Below, piece after piece: positions 37,961 through 49,600 of a stretch of 64,000 bases of DNA; within the stretch, counting starts at the first letter, position 1, and every line of letters begins with the position of its first letter. The translations under genes and the position numbers were made by a program. The notes beneath the pieces are model-generated. The model had not been told where the DNA came from, did no database searches, and saw only the letters and a list, made by a program, of their open reading frames with translations. The DNA lies in NCBI RefSeq assembly GCF_014207355.1, contig NZ_JACHEF010000002.1, positions 868,001-932,000 of the forward strand. Direction: 5' to 3'. This DNA comes from Mesorhizobium sangaii. GTDB lineage: Bacteria > Pseudomonadota > Alphaproteobacteria > Rhizobiales > Rhizobiaceae.

Positions 37961-38017
37961 TATGGTGCTGATTTGCGCCAACTGACCTACTGGGACCCGC
38001 CGCAAGGCGGGTTTTTT
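37961..38017 (+). ncRNA. Candidate small RNA or leader peptide RNA (about 57 nt)
   Basis: The interval lies between a good promoter and a strong intrinsic terminator and is far from any downstream gene (next start 38429). The transcript would begin at or next to an ATG (37962) that opens a seven-codon frame, MVLICAN, ending at a TGA just before the terminator stem. It could be a trans-acting small RNA, a short leaderless peptide gene, or a decoy. I cannot assign it to a known family. Confidence 0.5.
37996..38017 (+). terminator. Intrinsic terminator
   Basis: The stem CCCGCC (37996-38001) / GGCGGG (38006-38011) encloses the tetraloop GCAA and is followed by six T (38012-38017). This is the clearest Rho-independent terminator in the window. 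It may also serve as the end of read-through from the D,D-carboxypeptidase gene. Confidence 0.8.
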
Positions 38018-38092
38018 GTTGCCGTCGGCAACCACGCCGCTACGTCAGAGCGCTGCTGCGGTGCAGAAGTTTGTGTGATGTCGGCGGGGCAG

Positions 38093-38251
38093 CACCCCCC
38101 TCTGTCCTGCCGGACATCTCCCCCTCAAGGGGGGAGATTGGATGTCACGACTCCTTTCGCCAATACCCAACGTCGAAGAAAAAGTGCCGTGAGAGCAAAC
38201 CGCCAATCTCCCCCCTTGAGGGGGAGATGTCCGGCAGGACAGAGGGGGGTG
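38093..38251. repeat. Perfect 49-bp inverted repeat pair
   Basis: Positions 38093-38141 and 38203-38251 are exact reverse complements over 49 bases, with 61 bases between. Each arm also contains an internal hairpin (TCTCCCCC...GGGGGAGA). The whole forms a long cruciform. It is a typical Mesorhizobium mosaic repeat in head-to-head orientation between the small RNA unit and the DUF1003 gene. Confidence 0.85.
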
Positions 38252-38428
38252 GGAAGGATCGCTACAGAACGAGCTTCCATCCCGCCGCTGCATTCTTCGG
38301 CCACGCCAGCCGCTGCCCCTTCCGATCGATCACAAGCGCTTGTAGTGCTGCGAAAACCGTCGCGATGCTGGCGATGTTGCGGCATAGGCGTATCGTCAAG
38401 CTGAGCACCACCCGCAGGAGCCCGCACC

Positions 38429-39349
38429 ATGAGCACCGTCCCGAAAACGCCGGAGCAGGCGGCAGAAAACCAGAACGATGGCGGCAGCGAATATTTCGAG
38501 GCACCGACCCTTGGCGAGCACGAGGCCGAACATGGTTCGGACGAGCACTTCGAGGTGCCCGACGTGCCGGATTCGGAGCCATCGGCTCCAGGCGCATCAC
38601 ACGCCAAACCGAAGAAAAAGCCATCGGCTATCTCGGGCCGGAAATTCCGCAAGCGCGATCTGGTCCGCATCGACACGTTGCGCCCGAGCCTCGCCGACCG
38701 CATCCATGCCGACCATCCGGACCTGCCGCCCGGCGCCCGCATCAGCCGCGCCGAGCTTGGCCGCTACCGCATGCGCTACATGGAGGAGCTGCTCCAGCAG
38801 GAGCATGGCGAATTCTCCGAGCTCGACCGCCAGGTGGTCGAATCGATCGCCAGGCAAGACACCATTTCGGAAAACAGCGAGGAAGAGTTCGAGGAGCACC
38901 GGACATTTGCCGACCGCGTCTCCGACAACATGGCCGCCTTCGGCGGCAGCTGGTGGTTCCTGATCTCGTTCGGCACCGTGCTTCTGCTCTGGATCGGCCT
39001 CAACCTGCTCGAGGGCACGGGGGGCGCCTTCGATCCCTACCCCTTCATCCTGCTCAACCTTCTGCTCTCCTGCATTGCCGCCATCCAGGCGCCGATCATC
39101 ATGATGAGCCAGAAGCGGCAGGAGACCAAGGACCGCCTGCGCTCCTTCAACGAATACCGCGTCAACCTCAAGGCCGAGCTCGAAGTGCGCCATCTGCACG
39201 AAAAACTCGACTACCTCATCTCGCGCCAATGGACCCGCCTGGCCGAAATGCAGCAGATGCAGCTCGACGCCATGCACGAACTGACCGGCGCCAAGAAGCC
39301 AAAGCGGGCACCACGCAGGCGGCGGGCGGTGAGGGGCGAGGCGGGGTAG
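38429..39349 (+). CDS. DUF1003 membrane protein
   Basis: A 306-residue protein. Residues 1-70 are acidic and disordered (Glu/Asp/Pro/Ser-rich), residues about 155-290 hold the DUF1003 domain with two transmembrane helices (about 175-194 and 204-226), including GGSWWFLISFG and PFILLNLLLSCIAAIQAPIIMMSQ. Basic stretches lie at the C-terminus (KKPKRAPRRRR). Family function is unknown; members are inner-membrane proteins. The N-terminal extension is longer than usual for the family. Confidence 0.85.
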   Translation: MSTVPKTPEQAAENQNDGGSEYFEAPTLGEHEAEHGSDEHFEVPDVPDSEPSAPGASHAKPKKKPSAISGRKFRKRDLVRIDTLRPSLADRIHADHPDLPPGARISRAELGRYRMRYMEELLQQEHGEFSELDRQVVESIARQDTISENSEEEFEEHRTFADRVSDNMAAFGGSWWFLISFGTVLLLWIGLNLLEGTGGAFDPYPFILLNLLLSCIAAIQAPIIMMSQKRQETKDRLRSFNEYRVNLKAELEVRHLHEKLDYLISRQWTRLAEMQQMQLDAMHELTGAKKPKRAPRRRRAVRGEAG

Positions 39350-39423
39350 TAGGGCGGAGCGCAGGTCGAACGGAAGGAGCGGTCTGAGGTCACCAGGCGC
39401 GTCTCCGGAAAGCTCCGGTTCCT

Positions 39424-39480
39424 CGCCCCCTCGAGTGGGGGAGAGGTGGCTCGGCGAAGCCGAGACAGAGAGGGGGAGGG
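39424..39480. repeat. Palindromic mosaic repeat
   Basis: The stretch holds CCCCCTCGAGTGGGGG and the neighbouring GCTCGGCGAAGCCGAG hairpin, followed by AGAGAGGGGGAGGG. It lies about 75 bases after the DUF1003 stop and belongs to the same GC-rich intergenic repeat class as 34833-34960 and 38093-38251. It could act as a transcript-end structure. Confidence 0.6.
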
Positions 39481-39641
39481 CCATATACGATAAGCCGGCA
39501 CTCGTGACAGGACCAACCCACCTCCCATCAAGGACGCCGCCAATCGCCAATTGCCCGTTGAAGCCAGCGCCTGCTTCCGCTAAGAAGCCGTGACTTGCCG
39601 GTTCACCGGCTGGTTCGTTTTCCGGATCGCCGGTCCTGAAA

Positions 39642-39718
<77 letters not shown>

Positions 39719-39771
39719 GCAGCCTGAGGGTCCGTTCCAGGCCACCCATTCCAGCTTTCGCCCTTCGCCCC

Positions 39772-42700
39772 TCACATCACAACAAAATCCGCGTTGGTCA
39801 TCGCCAAATTCGCCGCCACCGTCGCGAAATGCTTCGAGCCGCCTGCGGCATCGCCGTTGCTGTCGTAGTAGAGCCAACCGGTGTCGGTCGCGTAGATGAT
39901 GTGCTGGTTGGCGTCTGTGGCGGTGCCGGAGGCGTTGGCGGTGAATTGGTCGGCGCTCAGCGTGCCGTTGCCGGCAAGTGCGGCGAAGATGGCGTGATCG
40001 AGCACGATGGTGTCGTCGTCCACCGAGAAGTCGGTGATGGTGTCGACATTGACGACGAGGCTGAGTGCGGTGGTGAAGAGGAAACTGTCATGGCCCTGCG
40101 CACCGGTCAGCGTGTCGTTGCCGCTGAGGCCGTTGATGATGTTGTCGCCGGAATTGCCGTTGAGCGTGTTGCCGGTCGAATTGCCGGTGCCGTTGAGGTT
40201 GCCCGCGCCGGTCAGGGTCAGGTTTTCCAGCTCCTGGCCAGAGAGGTTGAAGGAGACGGAACTGAAGACGCTGTCGGTGCCCTGGCCGTTGAGCTCGATG
40301 ACATGGTCGCCGGCATTGTCGACCCAGTAGGTGTCGTTGCCGACGCCGCCTTGCATGGTGTCGGCGCCTTCCTTGCCATCCAGCGTGTCGTTGCCGCCCA
40401 GGCCGGTGAGCGTGTTGACGCCCGAATTGCCGGTCAGCGTATTGGCCAGACTGTTGCCGGTGGCGTTGATCGAGGCCGCACTGCGCAGCGCGACGTTCTC
40501 GATATTGCCCGTGAAGTGGTTGCCATTGCTGAGGTTGATCGAGATATAGCCATTGACAATATCGGTGCCGTCGGCGCCGGCGGTGCTTTCACTGACGATA
40601 TCGCCGGCATTGTCGACATAGTAAGTGTCGTTGCCGGCCCCGCCATACATGCTGTCGGCACCTTCCTTGCCGTCCAGCGTGTCGTTGCCGCCCAGGCCGG
40701 TGAGCGTGTTGACACCCGAATTGCCGGTCAGCGTATTGGCCAGACTGTTGCCGGTGGCGTTGATCGAGGCTGCACTGCGCAGTGCGACGTTCTCGATATT
40801 GCCCGTGAAGTGGTTGCCATCACTGAGGTTGATCGAGATATAGCCATTGACGATATCCGAGCCGTCGGCGCCGGCGGTGCTTTCACTGACGATATCGCTG
40901 GCATTGTCGACATAGTAGGTGTCGTTGCCGATGCCGCCTTGCATCGTATCGGCGCCTTCCTTGCCGTCCAGCGTGTCGTTGCCGCCCAGGCCGATCAGCG
41001 TGTTGACACCCGAATTGCCGTTCATCGCGTTGGCCAGGCTGTTGCCGGTGGCGTTGATCGAGGCTGCACTGCGCAGTGCGACGTTCTCGATGTTGTCTGT
41101 GAAGTGGTTGCCATCGCTGAGGTTGATCGAGATGTAGCTGTTGACGATATCGGTGCCGTTGGCGCCGACGGTGCTTTCACTGACGATATCGCCGGCATTG
41201 TCGACGAAGTAGGTGTCGTTGCCGATGCCGCCTTGCATCGTATCGGCGCCCTCCTTGCCGTCCAGCGTATCGCTGCCGTCAAGGCCGATCAGCGTGTTGA
41301 CGCCGGAATTGCCGGTGATGACATTGGCGAAGGAATTGCCGGTGCCGTTGATATTCGCCAATCCAGTCAGCGTCAGGTTTTCCAGTTCCTGGCCTGAAAG
41401 ATTGAAGGAGAAGGTACAGTTGACAGTATCCGTGCCTTGGCCGTTCAATTCAACGACATGGTCGCCGGCATTGTCGGCCCAATAGGTGTCGTTGCCGGTG
41501 CCGCCGACCATTGTGTCGACGCCACCGCCACCGTCCATTGTGTCGGCGCCACCGCCACCGTCGAGAATATCATTGCCCCCGAAGCCGAGTAGCGTATCTC
41601 CGCCCTCGACAGGCTTGGCGAACCACCAGGGATCGTTGTTGTGTGCTCCTATCAAAACGTTGTCCAGGTTGTTCCCGGTGAGGGTATCCGCAAACCAGGA
41701 ACCGACGAGATTCTCGATCGACGTTAATGTGTCTCCGGCAGCATCCCCAGCTGTGCCTTTACCCGTCATTAAGCTGACCACTACCGCCGATTCCGACGTG
41801 TCATAGAAAGCAGTATCGGAACCGCCACCGCCGTCGAGATGATCGGCTCCGATTTCACCGTGGAGACTATCATTCCCGTTGCCGCCATAGATGGTATCGT
41901 TGCCAGCATCGCCTATAATGGTGTCGTCGCCACCATAACCGTACATGATGTCATCACCGCCGACGGCTCGGCCGAAAGCTTGCTCGTCTCCAGTGAGAAA
42001 ATTATTGTCTTCATTTCCCTGAACAAGGTCGTTGAAAGTAGCTCCGTCCTGAATGGTTAAGGAAAAGAAATCCGAGACAGTAAGATGAGGGGCACCATTA
42101 ATAACAAGCTGCAAACCTCCTTGGTAGCCTGCGCTAACAAAAAGCTCACCACTATGTCTGTCGTAAGAAATATGAATTAAAATGGGTCCACCATATTGCG
42201 AAGATGGTGTGTCGAACGACAGTACATCATGATTGTCAATTATATTGTATTTCTGCATCGCCTTTTTTTGTGTAACATTTATGTCCACTTGTGAGGCGGC
42301 GTCGAAAGAAAAACCAAGCCAGTCCTTTCCCAGTTCAAAATCAAGTATAGTATCGTGCTCGTCTGTCGAACCCACTGCGCCGATGCTCAAGAAGCCGTCT
42401 TCGCCTGCGCCACCTGACAACTGAGCATTAGAATTGTAGTCGGCGTAATTATAATTATAATATATCTGATCGTTTCCATTATCGCCGAAAGCTGAATTTG
42501 CTTTTGCGTTTCCTCCATCTGGTATGATAATATCATTACCATCCCCACCATGGAGCCTATTCCCAGCTGATCCGTGGCTTGAAAGAATGTCATCTCCGCC
42601 ATTGCCGAAAGCCTCACCGCCTGCATAGCTGGAGTAGTAAACATCATTAAGATTTCCAAACTGTATATTGTACCTAGCAACTTCTCCTACAAAAACTACC

Positions 42701-43221
42701 TGCTCGAAACTTGTTACTGAAAATATGCCGATATTCATAGTTCCGCTACCGGCCGCGAGCCTGAAATCATATGAGAAAACGTCCCCAACACCACCTGTGG
42801 CTCCTTCAACCTGCAGCGTATCAACGCCTCCGCCGCCAGTAACTGAGCCGTGTGCACGAAGCTGAGGTATCAATGCGAGACCACAAATATCGTTACCTTC
42901 CCCGAGGTCGACCACGTCGACGTCTACAATCTCTCCTCCACCAAACGCCAAGCTGAAACCGAAGATGTCGTCGCCCGATCCGGCATCGATCGTGTCGCTG
43001 CCCATAGCATCGGTGATGGTGTCATTGCCGGAGCCACCAAATATTACCGTGGGGCCAAACGATACGTCTCTGATATAATCGTCACCGTCACCGCCATATA
43101 GATAGCTACCGCCTCCTTCCATATAATCATTACCGCCCAGACCGAACACGGTGTCTCCATCGCTCCCGTCCAGGTTGTGGTCATCCCCATCGGTGCCGTA
43201 GATCGTTGCCGGCTGCGTCAT
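39772..43221 (-). CDS. RTX-type calcium-binding secreted protein (1149 residues)
   Basis: A secreted repeat protein. Nonapeptide GGxGxDxxx repeats (for example [17 protein letters not shown]) recur throughout and form Ca2+-binding beta-rolls. Three 98-residue blocks near the C-terminal half are nearly identical (NATGNSLAN...[12 protein letters not shown]). The last 110 residues (from [11 protein letters not shown] to NADFVVM) are shared with the neighbouring giant RTX protein and probably carry the type I secretion signal; no N-terminal signal peptide exists. The N-terminal half, about 41850-43221, is visibly AT-rich compared with the rest. No type I exporter genes are in the window. Confidence 0.88.
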   Translation of the reverse strand: MTQPATIYGTDGDDHNLDGSDGDTVFGLGGNDYMEGGGSYLYGGDGDDYIRDVSFGPTVIFGGSGNDTITDAMGSDTIDAGSGDDIFGFSLAFGGGEIVDVDVVDLGEGNDICGLALIPQLRAHGSVTGGGGVDTLQVEGATGGVGDVFSYDFRLAAGSGTMNIGIFSVTSFEQVVFVGEVARYNIQFGNLNDVYYSSYAGGEAFGNGGDDILSSHGSAGNRLHGGDGNDIIIPDGGNAKANSAFGDNGNDQIYYNYNYADYNSNAQLSGGAGEDGFLSIGAVGSTDEHDTILDFELGKDWLGFSFDAASQVDINVTQKKAMQKYNIIDNHDVLSFDTPSSQYGGPILIHISYDRHSGELFVSAGYQGGLQLVINGAPHLTVSDFFSLTIQDGATFNDLVQGNEDNNFLTGDEQAFGRAVGGDDIMYGYGGDDTIIGDAGNDTIYGGNGNDSLHGEIGADHLDGGGGSDTAFYDTSESAVVVSLMTGKGTAGDAAGDTLTSIENLVGSWFADTLTGNNLDNVLIGAHNNDPWWFAKPVEGGDTLLGFGGNDILDGGGGADTMDGGGGVDTMVGGTGNDTYWADNAGDHVVELNGQGTDTVNCTFSFNLSGQELENLTLTGLANINGTGNSFANVITGNSGVNTLIGLDGSDTLDGKEGADTMQGGIGNDTYFVDNAGDIVSESTVGANGTDIVNSYISINLSDGNHFTDNIENVALRSAASINATGNSLANAMNGNSGVNTLIGLGGNDTLDGKEGADTMQGGIGNDTYYVDNASDIVSESTAGADGSDIVNGYISINLSDGNHFTGNIENVALRSAASINATGNSLANTLTGNSGVNTLTGLGGNDTLDGKEGADSMYGGAGNDTYYVDNAGDIVSESTAGADGTDIVNGYISINLSNGNHFTGNIENVALRSAASINATGNSLANTLTGNSGVNTLTGLGGNDTLDGKEGADTMQGGVGNDTYWVDNAGDHVIELNGQGTDSVFSSVSFNLSGQELENLTLTGAGNLNGTGNSTGNTLNGNSGDNIINGLSGNDTLTGAQGHDSFLFTTALSLVVNVDTITDFSVDDDTIVLDHAIFAALAGNGTLSADQFTANASGTATDANQHIIYATDTGWLYYDSNGDAAGGSKHFATVAANLAMTNADFVVM
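40331..41506 (-). repeat. Tandem 294-bp coding repeats in the RTX gene
   Basis: Equivalent sequence points recur at 40331, 40625, 40919 and 41213, an exact period of 294 bases (98 codons). Copies differ at few positions. Each unit encodes one hydrophobic beta segment ([14 protein letters not shown]) plus two nonapeptide repeats. The exact period and small divergence point to recent expansion or gene conversion. Confidence 0.8.
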
Positions 43222-43477
43222 CTCGTTTTATCCACCGCTGTATGGGATCGAATTTCAAAATGCAGACTGGAAGGATACAATTAGCTTTGGCTGCGGTAGT
43301 ATCCAAGGCCCCTTGCTCTATATTTCAAGAACAATCTGCATGCCTAATAGGAACTACGACAAGCGCTGTCGACCTTAGGAATCAGGGCCCGGTAGGCGCT
43401 CTATAACGACCGCCAGAGGCTGCGCTTTTCTGGAATGCTCCAGAGTTACGATGAAGCCCTCCTCACCCTCATTGATC
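43222..43477. other. Intergenic stretch upstream of RTX gene, moderate AT content
   Basis: This stretch forms the left part of a 475-base region without an intact gene (43222-43696). It contains the probable promoter of the 39772-43221 gene on the minus strand, but no confident -35/-10 pair was found. Base composition resembles the AT-rich N-terminal half of that gene more than the surroundings. Confidence 0.4.
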
Positions 43478-43620
43478 GCGATGCTGGCGCCGACTGACCA
43501 GCCGCCTTCGACCACCAGTTCCGGATCGAACGGAATGTCGCGAGCGCCCGGCGGTAGCCCTTCAGCCGGTCTTGCGCGGCCTGCATCCACGGCGCGTGAG
43601 GTGGCGACAGTTCCTCGTAT
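43478..43620 (-). pseudogene. Fragment of a lacI-type regulator gene
   Basis: About 120-140 bases match the central part of the lacI gene at 51216-52328 (its segment about 51545-51690): both have the run encoding DPELVVEG and the preceding block encoding DRLKGYRRAL, in the same orientation. A short internal deletion of about eight bases breaks the frame, and no flanking lacI sequence is left. The frame through it (71 codons at 43375-43590) is a mixture and not a real gene. It marks an old duplication involving the RTX genes. Confidence 0.75.
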
Positions 43621-43696
43621 CGACCGTCTCAGGGGTTCCGCCCACGAAAGCCCACCATCCCAGCTCCCCCGGATGGCGTCCCTCTGCCTTCGCCCC

Positions 43697-46600
43697 TCAC
43701 ATCACAACAAAATCCGCATTGGTCATCGCCAGATTCGCCGCCACCGTGGCGAAATGCTTCGCGCCGCCGGCGGCATCGCCGTTGCTGTCATAGTAGAGCC
43801 AGCCGGTGTCGGTCTCGTAGATGATGTGCTGGTTGGCATCGGTCGCGGTGCCCGTGGCGTTGGCGGTGAACCGGTCGGCGCTCAGCGTGCCGTTGCCGGC
43901 AAGAGCTGCAAAGATGGCGTGATCGAGCACGATGGTGTCGTCGACCACCGAGAAGTCGGTGATGGTGTCGACATTGACGACGAGGCTGAGTGCGGTGGTG
44001 AAGAGGAAACTGTCATGGCCCAGCGCACCGGTCAGCGTGTCGTTGCCGCTGAGGCCGTTGATGATGTTGTCGCCGGAATTGCCGGTGATGATGTTGTCGA
44101 TGTGGTTGCCGGTGCCGTTGATGGAAGCCCCGCTGCGCAGGTTGAGGTTCTCCAGTTCCTGGCCGGAGAGATTGAAGCTGACGGAACTGTTGACCGTGTC
44201 GGTGCCCTGGCCGTCGAGCTCGATCGCCCGGTCGCCGGCATTGTCGACGAAGTAGATGTCGTTGCCGGTGCCGCCCTGCATCGTGTCGGCGCCGGCCTTG
44301 CCATCCAGCGTGTCGTTGCCGCCAAGGCCGATGAGCGTGTTGGCGCCGGCATTGCCGTTCAGCGTGTTGCCGGTCGAATTGCCGGTGCCGTTGAGGTTGC
44401 CCGCGCCGGTCAGCGTCAAGTTTTCCAGCTCCTGGCCTGAGAGGTTGAAGGAGACGGAACTGAAGACGCTGTCGATGCCCTGGCCGTTGAGCTCGAAGAT
44501 ATGATCGCCAGGATTGTCGACGAAATAGGTGTCGTTGCCGAGGCCGCCCCACATGCTGTCGGCGCCGCCGAGGCCGTCGAGGATGTTGTCGCCGCTGTTG
44601 CCGGTGATGTCGTTGATGGTCGAATTGCCGGTGCCGTTGATGTTGCCCGTGCCGAGAAGCGTCAGGTTCTCCAGCTCCTGGCCGGAGAGGTTGAACGAAA
44701 TGGCGCTGTTGACGGTATCGAAGCCCTGGCCGTTGAGCTCGATGACATGATCGCCGACATTGTCGACGAAATAGGTGTCGTTGCCGAGGCCGCCCTGCAT
44801 GGTGTCGGCGCTAGCCATGCCATCCAGCGTGTCGTTGCCGCCCAGCCCGAAGAGCGTGTTGGCGCCGGCATTGCCAGTGAGAAAATTGCCGGTGGAATTG
44901 CCGGTGCCGTCGATGTTTGCCGCGCCGAGCAGCGTCAGGTTTTCCAGCTCCTGGCCGGAGAGGTTGAAGGATACAGAACTGAAGACGCTGTCGGTGCCCT
45001 GGCCGTTGGCCTCGATGATATGGTCGCCGGCATCGTCGACGTAATAGATGTCGTTGCCGATACCGCCTTGCATGGTGTCGGCGCCCGCCTTGCCGTCCAG
45101 CGTGTCGTTGCCGCCGAGCCCGGTGAGCGTGTTGGCGCCTGAATTGCCAGTGAGAACATTGCCGGTCGAATTGCCGGTGCCGTCGATGCTTGCGGCGCCG
45201 AGCAGCGTCAGGTTCTCCAGCTCCTGGCCTGAGAGGTTGAAGGACACGGAACTGAAGACGCTGTCGATGCCCTGGCCGTTGAGCTCGAAGACACGGTCGC
45301 CGGCATTGTCGACATAATAGCTGTCGTTGCCGGTGCCGCCTTGCATGGTGTCGGCGCCGCCGAGACCGTCGATGACGTTGTCGCCGCTATTGCCGGTGAT
45401 GGTGTTGGCAAGTTGATTGCCGGTGCCGTTGATGGACCCTGTGCCGGTCAGGGTTAGGGTCTCGATCTCCTGGCCGGAGAGATTGAAGGAGACGGAGCTG
45501 AAGACACTGTCGGTGCCCTGGCCGTTCGCCTCGATCACCTGGTCGCCGGCATTGTCGACAGTGTAGGTGTCGTTGCCGAGGCCGCCTTGCATGGTGTCGG
45601 CGCCGCCAAGGCCGTCGATGATGTTGGCGCCGGCATTGCCGATGATGGTTTGAGCGAATTCATTGCCGGTCAGGGTGATGGCGGTCGTGGCCGCAGCATT
45701 CTCCGTTGCCAGCGTCTCGATCTGCTGGCCCGTGGCAAGTGCATAGCTGACCGAGGTGCGGACGGTGTCGTTGCTGCCTTCGCCCGCCGCCTCGAACACC
45801 TGGTCGCCTGCGTTGTCGACGGTGTAGATGTCGTTGCCGGCAAGGCCATGCATGGTGTCGGCGCCGATGCCGCCATTCAGCGTGTCGGCGCCCGCCGTGC
45901 CGACCAGATTGTCGCCGTCGCCATCGACCCCGTGCACGGCGATGGTCACCGTACCGATGCTGCCGCCGGCGAGCGTATAGGTGAAGCTGTCGGTTGCCGT
46001 CGTGTTGCTCGCACCCGACGACGCGCCGGGCAGGTCGTTCAAGACACCATTCGGGTCGTAGTCGAAGGTGCCGTCCGCTTTCAGCGTCAACAGCGCGCCG
46101 GAGGCCAGCGTGATCTCGGTGCCGACATTGCCGGCGACGCCGTTCACGGCAGCGACCGAAAGCGGATTGTCGATGTCGACATCGACGCCGTCGCCATTGT
46201 CGGCGAAGACGTTGAAGCCCGGGCCGATCGCGGTCGCCTCGTTGGTCGAGAAGGAATCGACCGCCGCAAGCCCGGGGTCATCGATCGCCGCCACGTCTAT
46301 GCTGACCGTGGCGACGTTCGAGGTCGTCGTTCCGTCACCGACCCTATAGGTGAAGCTGTCGGCGCCATTGTAGTTGGCGTCCGCCGTGTAGCTCAGCGAT
46401 CCGTCGGCATTCAGCGTCAGCACGCCGTGCGACGGGCCGTTGACCAGCAGCGCCGTCAGCGGATCGTGGTCGGCATCGCTGTCGTTGGCCAGCAGGCCGG
46501 GCGCCGCAATCGTCAGCTGCGTGTCCTCGCTGGCGTTGTAGCTGTCGTTCGCGGCTACCGGCGCGTCGTTGACGGCGGTGATGTGAACCGTCGTCGTTGC

Positions 46601-49600
46601 AGTATGCGTCTGCAGGTCGCCGTCGAAGCTCACGGTGACCGTGCGGTCGGCGGCCGACGGGTCGGCGCCATTGCTGTTGGAATAGGTCAACGCATGCAGC
46701 AGCGTTTCGAACTTCGCGTTGTTCAGCGAAAGATCGAGAGTGACGGTCAGGTCATGTCCGTTCTGGCCATCGCCACCGGCCGCGATCGTTCCGACGGTTA
46801 CCCCGCCTACCGTGACGACGCTGCCGGCGGTGAGGCCGTCGGAAAGCGAAACATCGCCTGACGTGTCGAAGCCAAGCACGTCCTCGGCCGCCGTGCCGCC
46901 GCCGGTGATCGAGATCGTAAGATGCCCGGGCTGCACCAGATTGTTTGAATCGTAGGTGTAAAAGATCGTCCCGTCGGCATCGGCCAGCGAAGCGGCGATG
47001 CCGGTGTCGAGATGCACTGCCGGCCCGTCCTCGGTGAAGGTCGCCGTGTCGCCGTCGAGAGCGGCGAAGGTCGGCAAGGCATACATGCCGGCATCGCGGC
47101 TGGTGTCGTTCTGGCCTTCGATCAGGCTGAATGCACCTGTCAGGCCGGTTGACTCGGACACGTCGCTGTCGGTCGCGTCGTTGGAGACAGGCGAGTCCTG
47201 CGTCGTCAGCACATATCCCGAGGGCGCCGTGAACTGCAGCTGATAGGAACCCGGCAGGAGATTGGTGAAATTGTAGTGCCCGTTCGCATCGGTGGTGGCG
47301 GTTGCCAGGATGCTATGCGCCGCGGATGTATCGACAAGTGAGACGGAAACGCCGGCAATCCCCGCCTCGCCGACATCCTGGCGACCGTTGAGGTTGGTGT
47401 CGTTGAAAACGAAATCGCCGACCGTGGCGGGCACGGCCATGCCGGCGTCCACATGGGAAATGTCGGCGTTTTCCACGAGGACGATCGTCGGCGCGATGCC
47501 CAGGGAATTGACGTCGCTATCGAGGGCGGCATCACCACCTTGGTTCGCCGGTGAGAAAATATGACCGTCGGCGTCGAACTGGACAGAATAGGCGCCATCC
47601 ACAATGTCGGTGAAGGAATAGCCCCCATCCACACCGGTCGTTGTCGAGACGTTGACCGCGTTGCCGAGATGGTCCGTGCCGAGAAGGTGCACGGCAATTC
47701 CGCTCAGCACGGCACCGTCGTCATTGATGCCGTTGCCGTTTTTGTCGTCGAACGCGGTGCCGCTGACCCTGTTGTGATCGAGTCCGGTCAGCGCCAGCGC
47801 ATTGCCTGCGCCACCGGGATTGCCCGCGGCATCGCTATAGGTTGCGCCGGCGACGCCGATGCTGCCATGCACCGCGTGGGGCGTGAAAATGGCCGTCCGC
47901 GTCAGGCCCGTGCCGGTGATCGCGCTGAGCGTACCGCCGTTGACGGTGACATCGCCCGTCGTGCCATCCCACGCGAAGGTCGAACCGGGGTCCTCGCTGA
48001 AGGTGAACGTGATCGTTGCCGATTCGCCGGCATGGATCTGGTCGCTATCGCTGGAGATCGTCAGGGTCGGAGCGCTGGTGTCGAGGGTGAAGTCCAGCGA
48101 CGACGTTGCGGTGTTGCCGGCGGCGTCCGTTTGGCTTGCCACGATGGTGTGCTGGCCGTCGAGCAGGCCGGTCGGCGTGAAGGTCCAGACGCCGGCGCCG
48201 TTGGCTGTCGCCGTCTGGGCGATGGCATTGCCGTCGACGGAGAAATGCACGATGGCGTTCGCGTCACCCGATCCGGTCACCGTCGCGACATTGGTGATGG
48301 TGTCGCTGCCCGAAATGCCGGTATCGGTCTGGAGATGGTTGGTCACCTGCGGCACGGTGGTGTCGAGGGTGAAGGTCAGCGACGCCGTTCCGGTATTGCC
48401 GGCATTGTCGGTCTGGCTCGCCACGATGGTGTGCTGGCCGTCCAGCAGGCCAGTCGGCGTGAGTGTCCAGACGCCGGCGCCGTTGGCCGTCGCCGTCTGG
48501 GCGATTGGGTTGCCGTCGACGGTGAAGTGGACGATCGCGTTGGCGTCACCCGATCCCGTCAATGTCGCGACATTGGTGATGGTGTCGCTGCCCAAAATGC
48601 CGGTATCGCTCTGGAGATGGTTGGTCACCGCCGGCAAGGTGGTGTCGAGGGTGAAGGTCAGCGACGAGGTTCCGGTGTTGCCGGCGTCGTCGGTTTCGCT
48701 CGCCACGATGGTATGCTGGCCATTCAAGAGGCCGGTCGGCGTGAATGTCCACACGCCGGCGGCGTTGGCGGTCGCCGTCTGGCCGATGAGCGTGCCGTCG
48801 ACGGTGAAATGCACGATCGCGTTGGCGTCGCCCGTCCCGGTCAGTGTGGCGGCGTTGGTGATGGTGTCGATGCTCGAAATGCCGGTATCGGTCTGGAGAT
48901 GATTGGTCACGACAGGCGCGGTGGTGTCGATGCCGGTCAGCACGACATTGTCGAACAGCGCCTGGCCAGTGCCGATTTCGGTGATGATGACCTTGACGGC
49001 CAAGCCGCGTGTGGTCGCGTCAAGCGCGGCTGTGTTCAGCACGTAGTGCGCGACGCTGCCATGGGCCTGCACAGCCGATGAGGTGTCGTAGTCCTGCGAG
49101 GCGATCTGGATCCCGCCCGCGAAGACCTGCACCCGCACCGTGGTTCCGTTGCCCGCGTCGGCCCGGCTGCCCAGGTCGAACGCGACGCTGTAGCTGTCGA
49201 AGTTTCCAGGCGCGTTGACCGTTTGCGATACGCTGCTGTTTTGTGCACTCAGAAAGCCGATGTTGTTGCCGGCAAAGCCGGTCGAAGCGGCAGATGTCGG
49301 CGCAAACGCACCGAACGAGCCGGATCCGGTCCAGCCCGTCAGCGAGCCATTCACGGTATTGCCGGCGGTGTGATCGACACTGACGCCGGGGCCGGTGTCC
49401 GACAGGTCGATGAGCTGGAAGTCGCCGTTGGCGATGAGGCTGGCGATCGAGATCGTCGTGTTGCCGTTGGCGTCGGTCGCCATCACGAAATGATTGCCGG
49501 CATAGTTGTGGGTAAGATCGAGCTGCAGCGTTTCGCTGCCCCCCGAAGCGCGGGTGACCGTCAGAATATGGGTGCCTGAATTATACGACACGCCGGTGGC

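Larger units (their letters stand above)
37887..38428. other. Intergenic region with small RNA unit and inverted repeat
   Basis: The 542 bases between the carboxypeptidase and DUF1003 genes hold the promoter-terminator unit (37926-38017) and the 49-bp inverted repeat (38093-38251). The last 180 bases have short frames only and a possible leader for the DUF1003 gene. No further gene was found. Confidence 0.5.

Noticed and set aside
39829..41397. 522-codon plus-strand frame with a repeated motif
   Set aside because: It mirrors the RTX repeats of the minus-strand gene and has no independent features.
40331..41506. Regular repeats that might be taken for a CRISPR array
   Set aside because: The 294-base period and continuous reading frame are those of coding repeats; there are no short repeats with unique spacers and no cas genes.
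43375..43590. 71-codon minus-strand frame
   Set aside because: Its middle is a piece of lacI read partly out of its own frame; it is better explained as a pseudogene fragment than as a gene.
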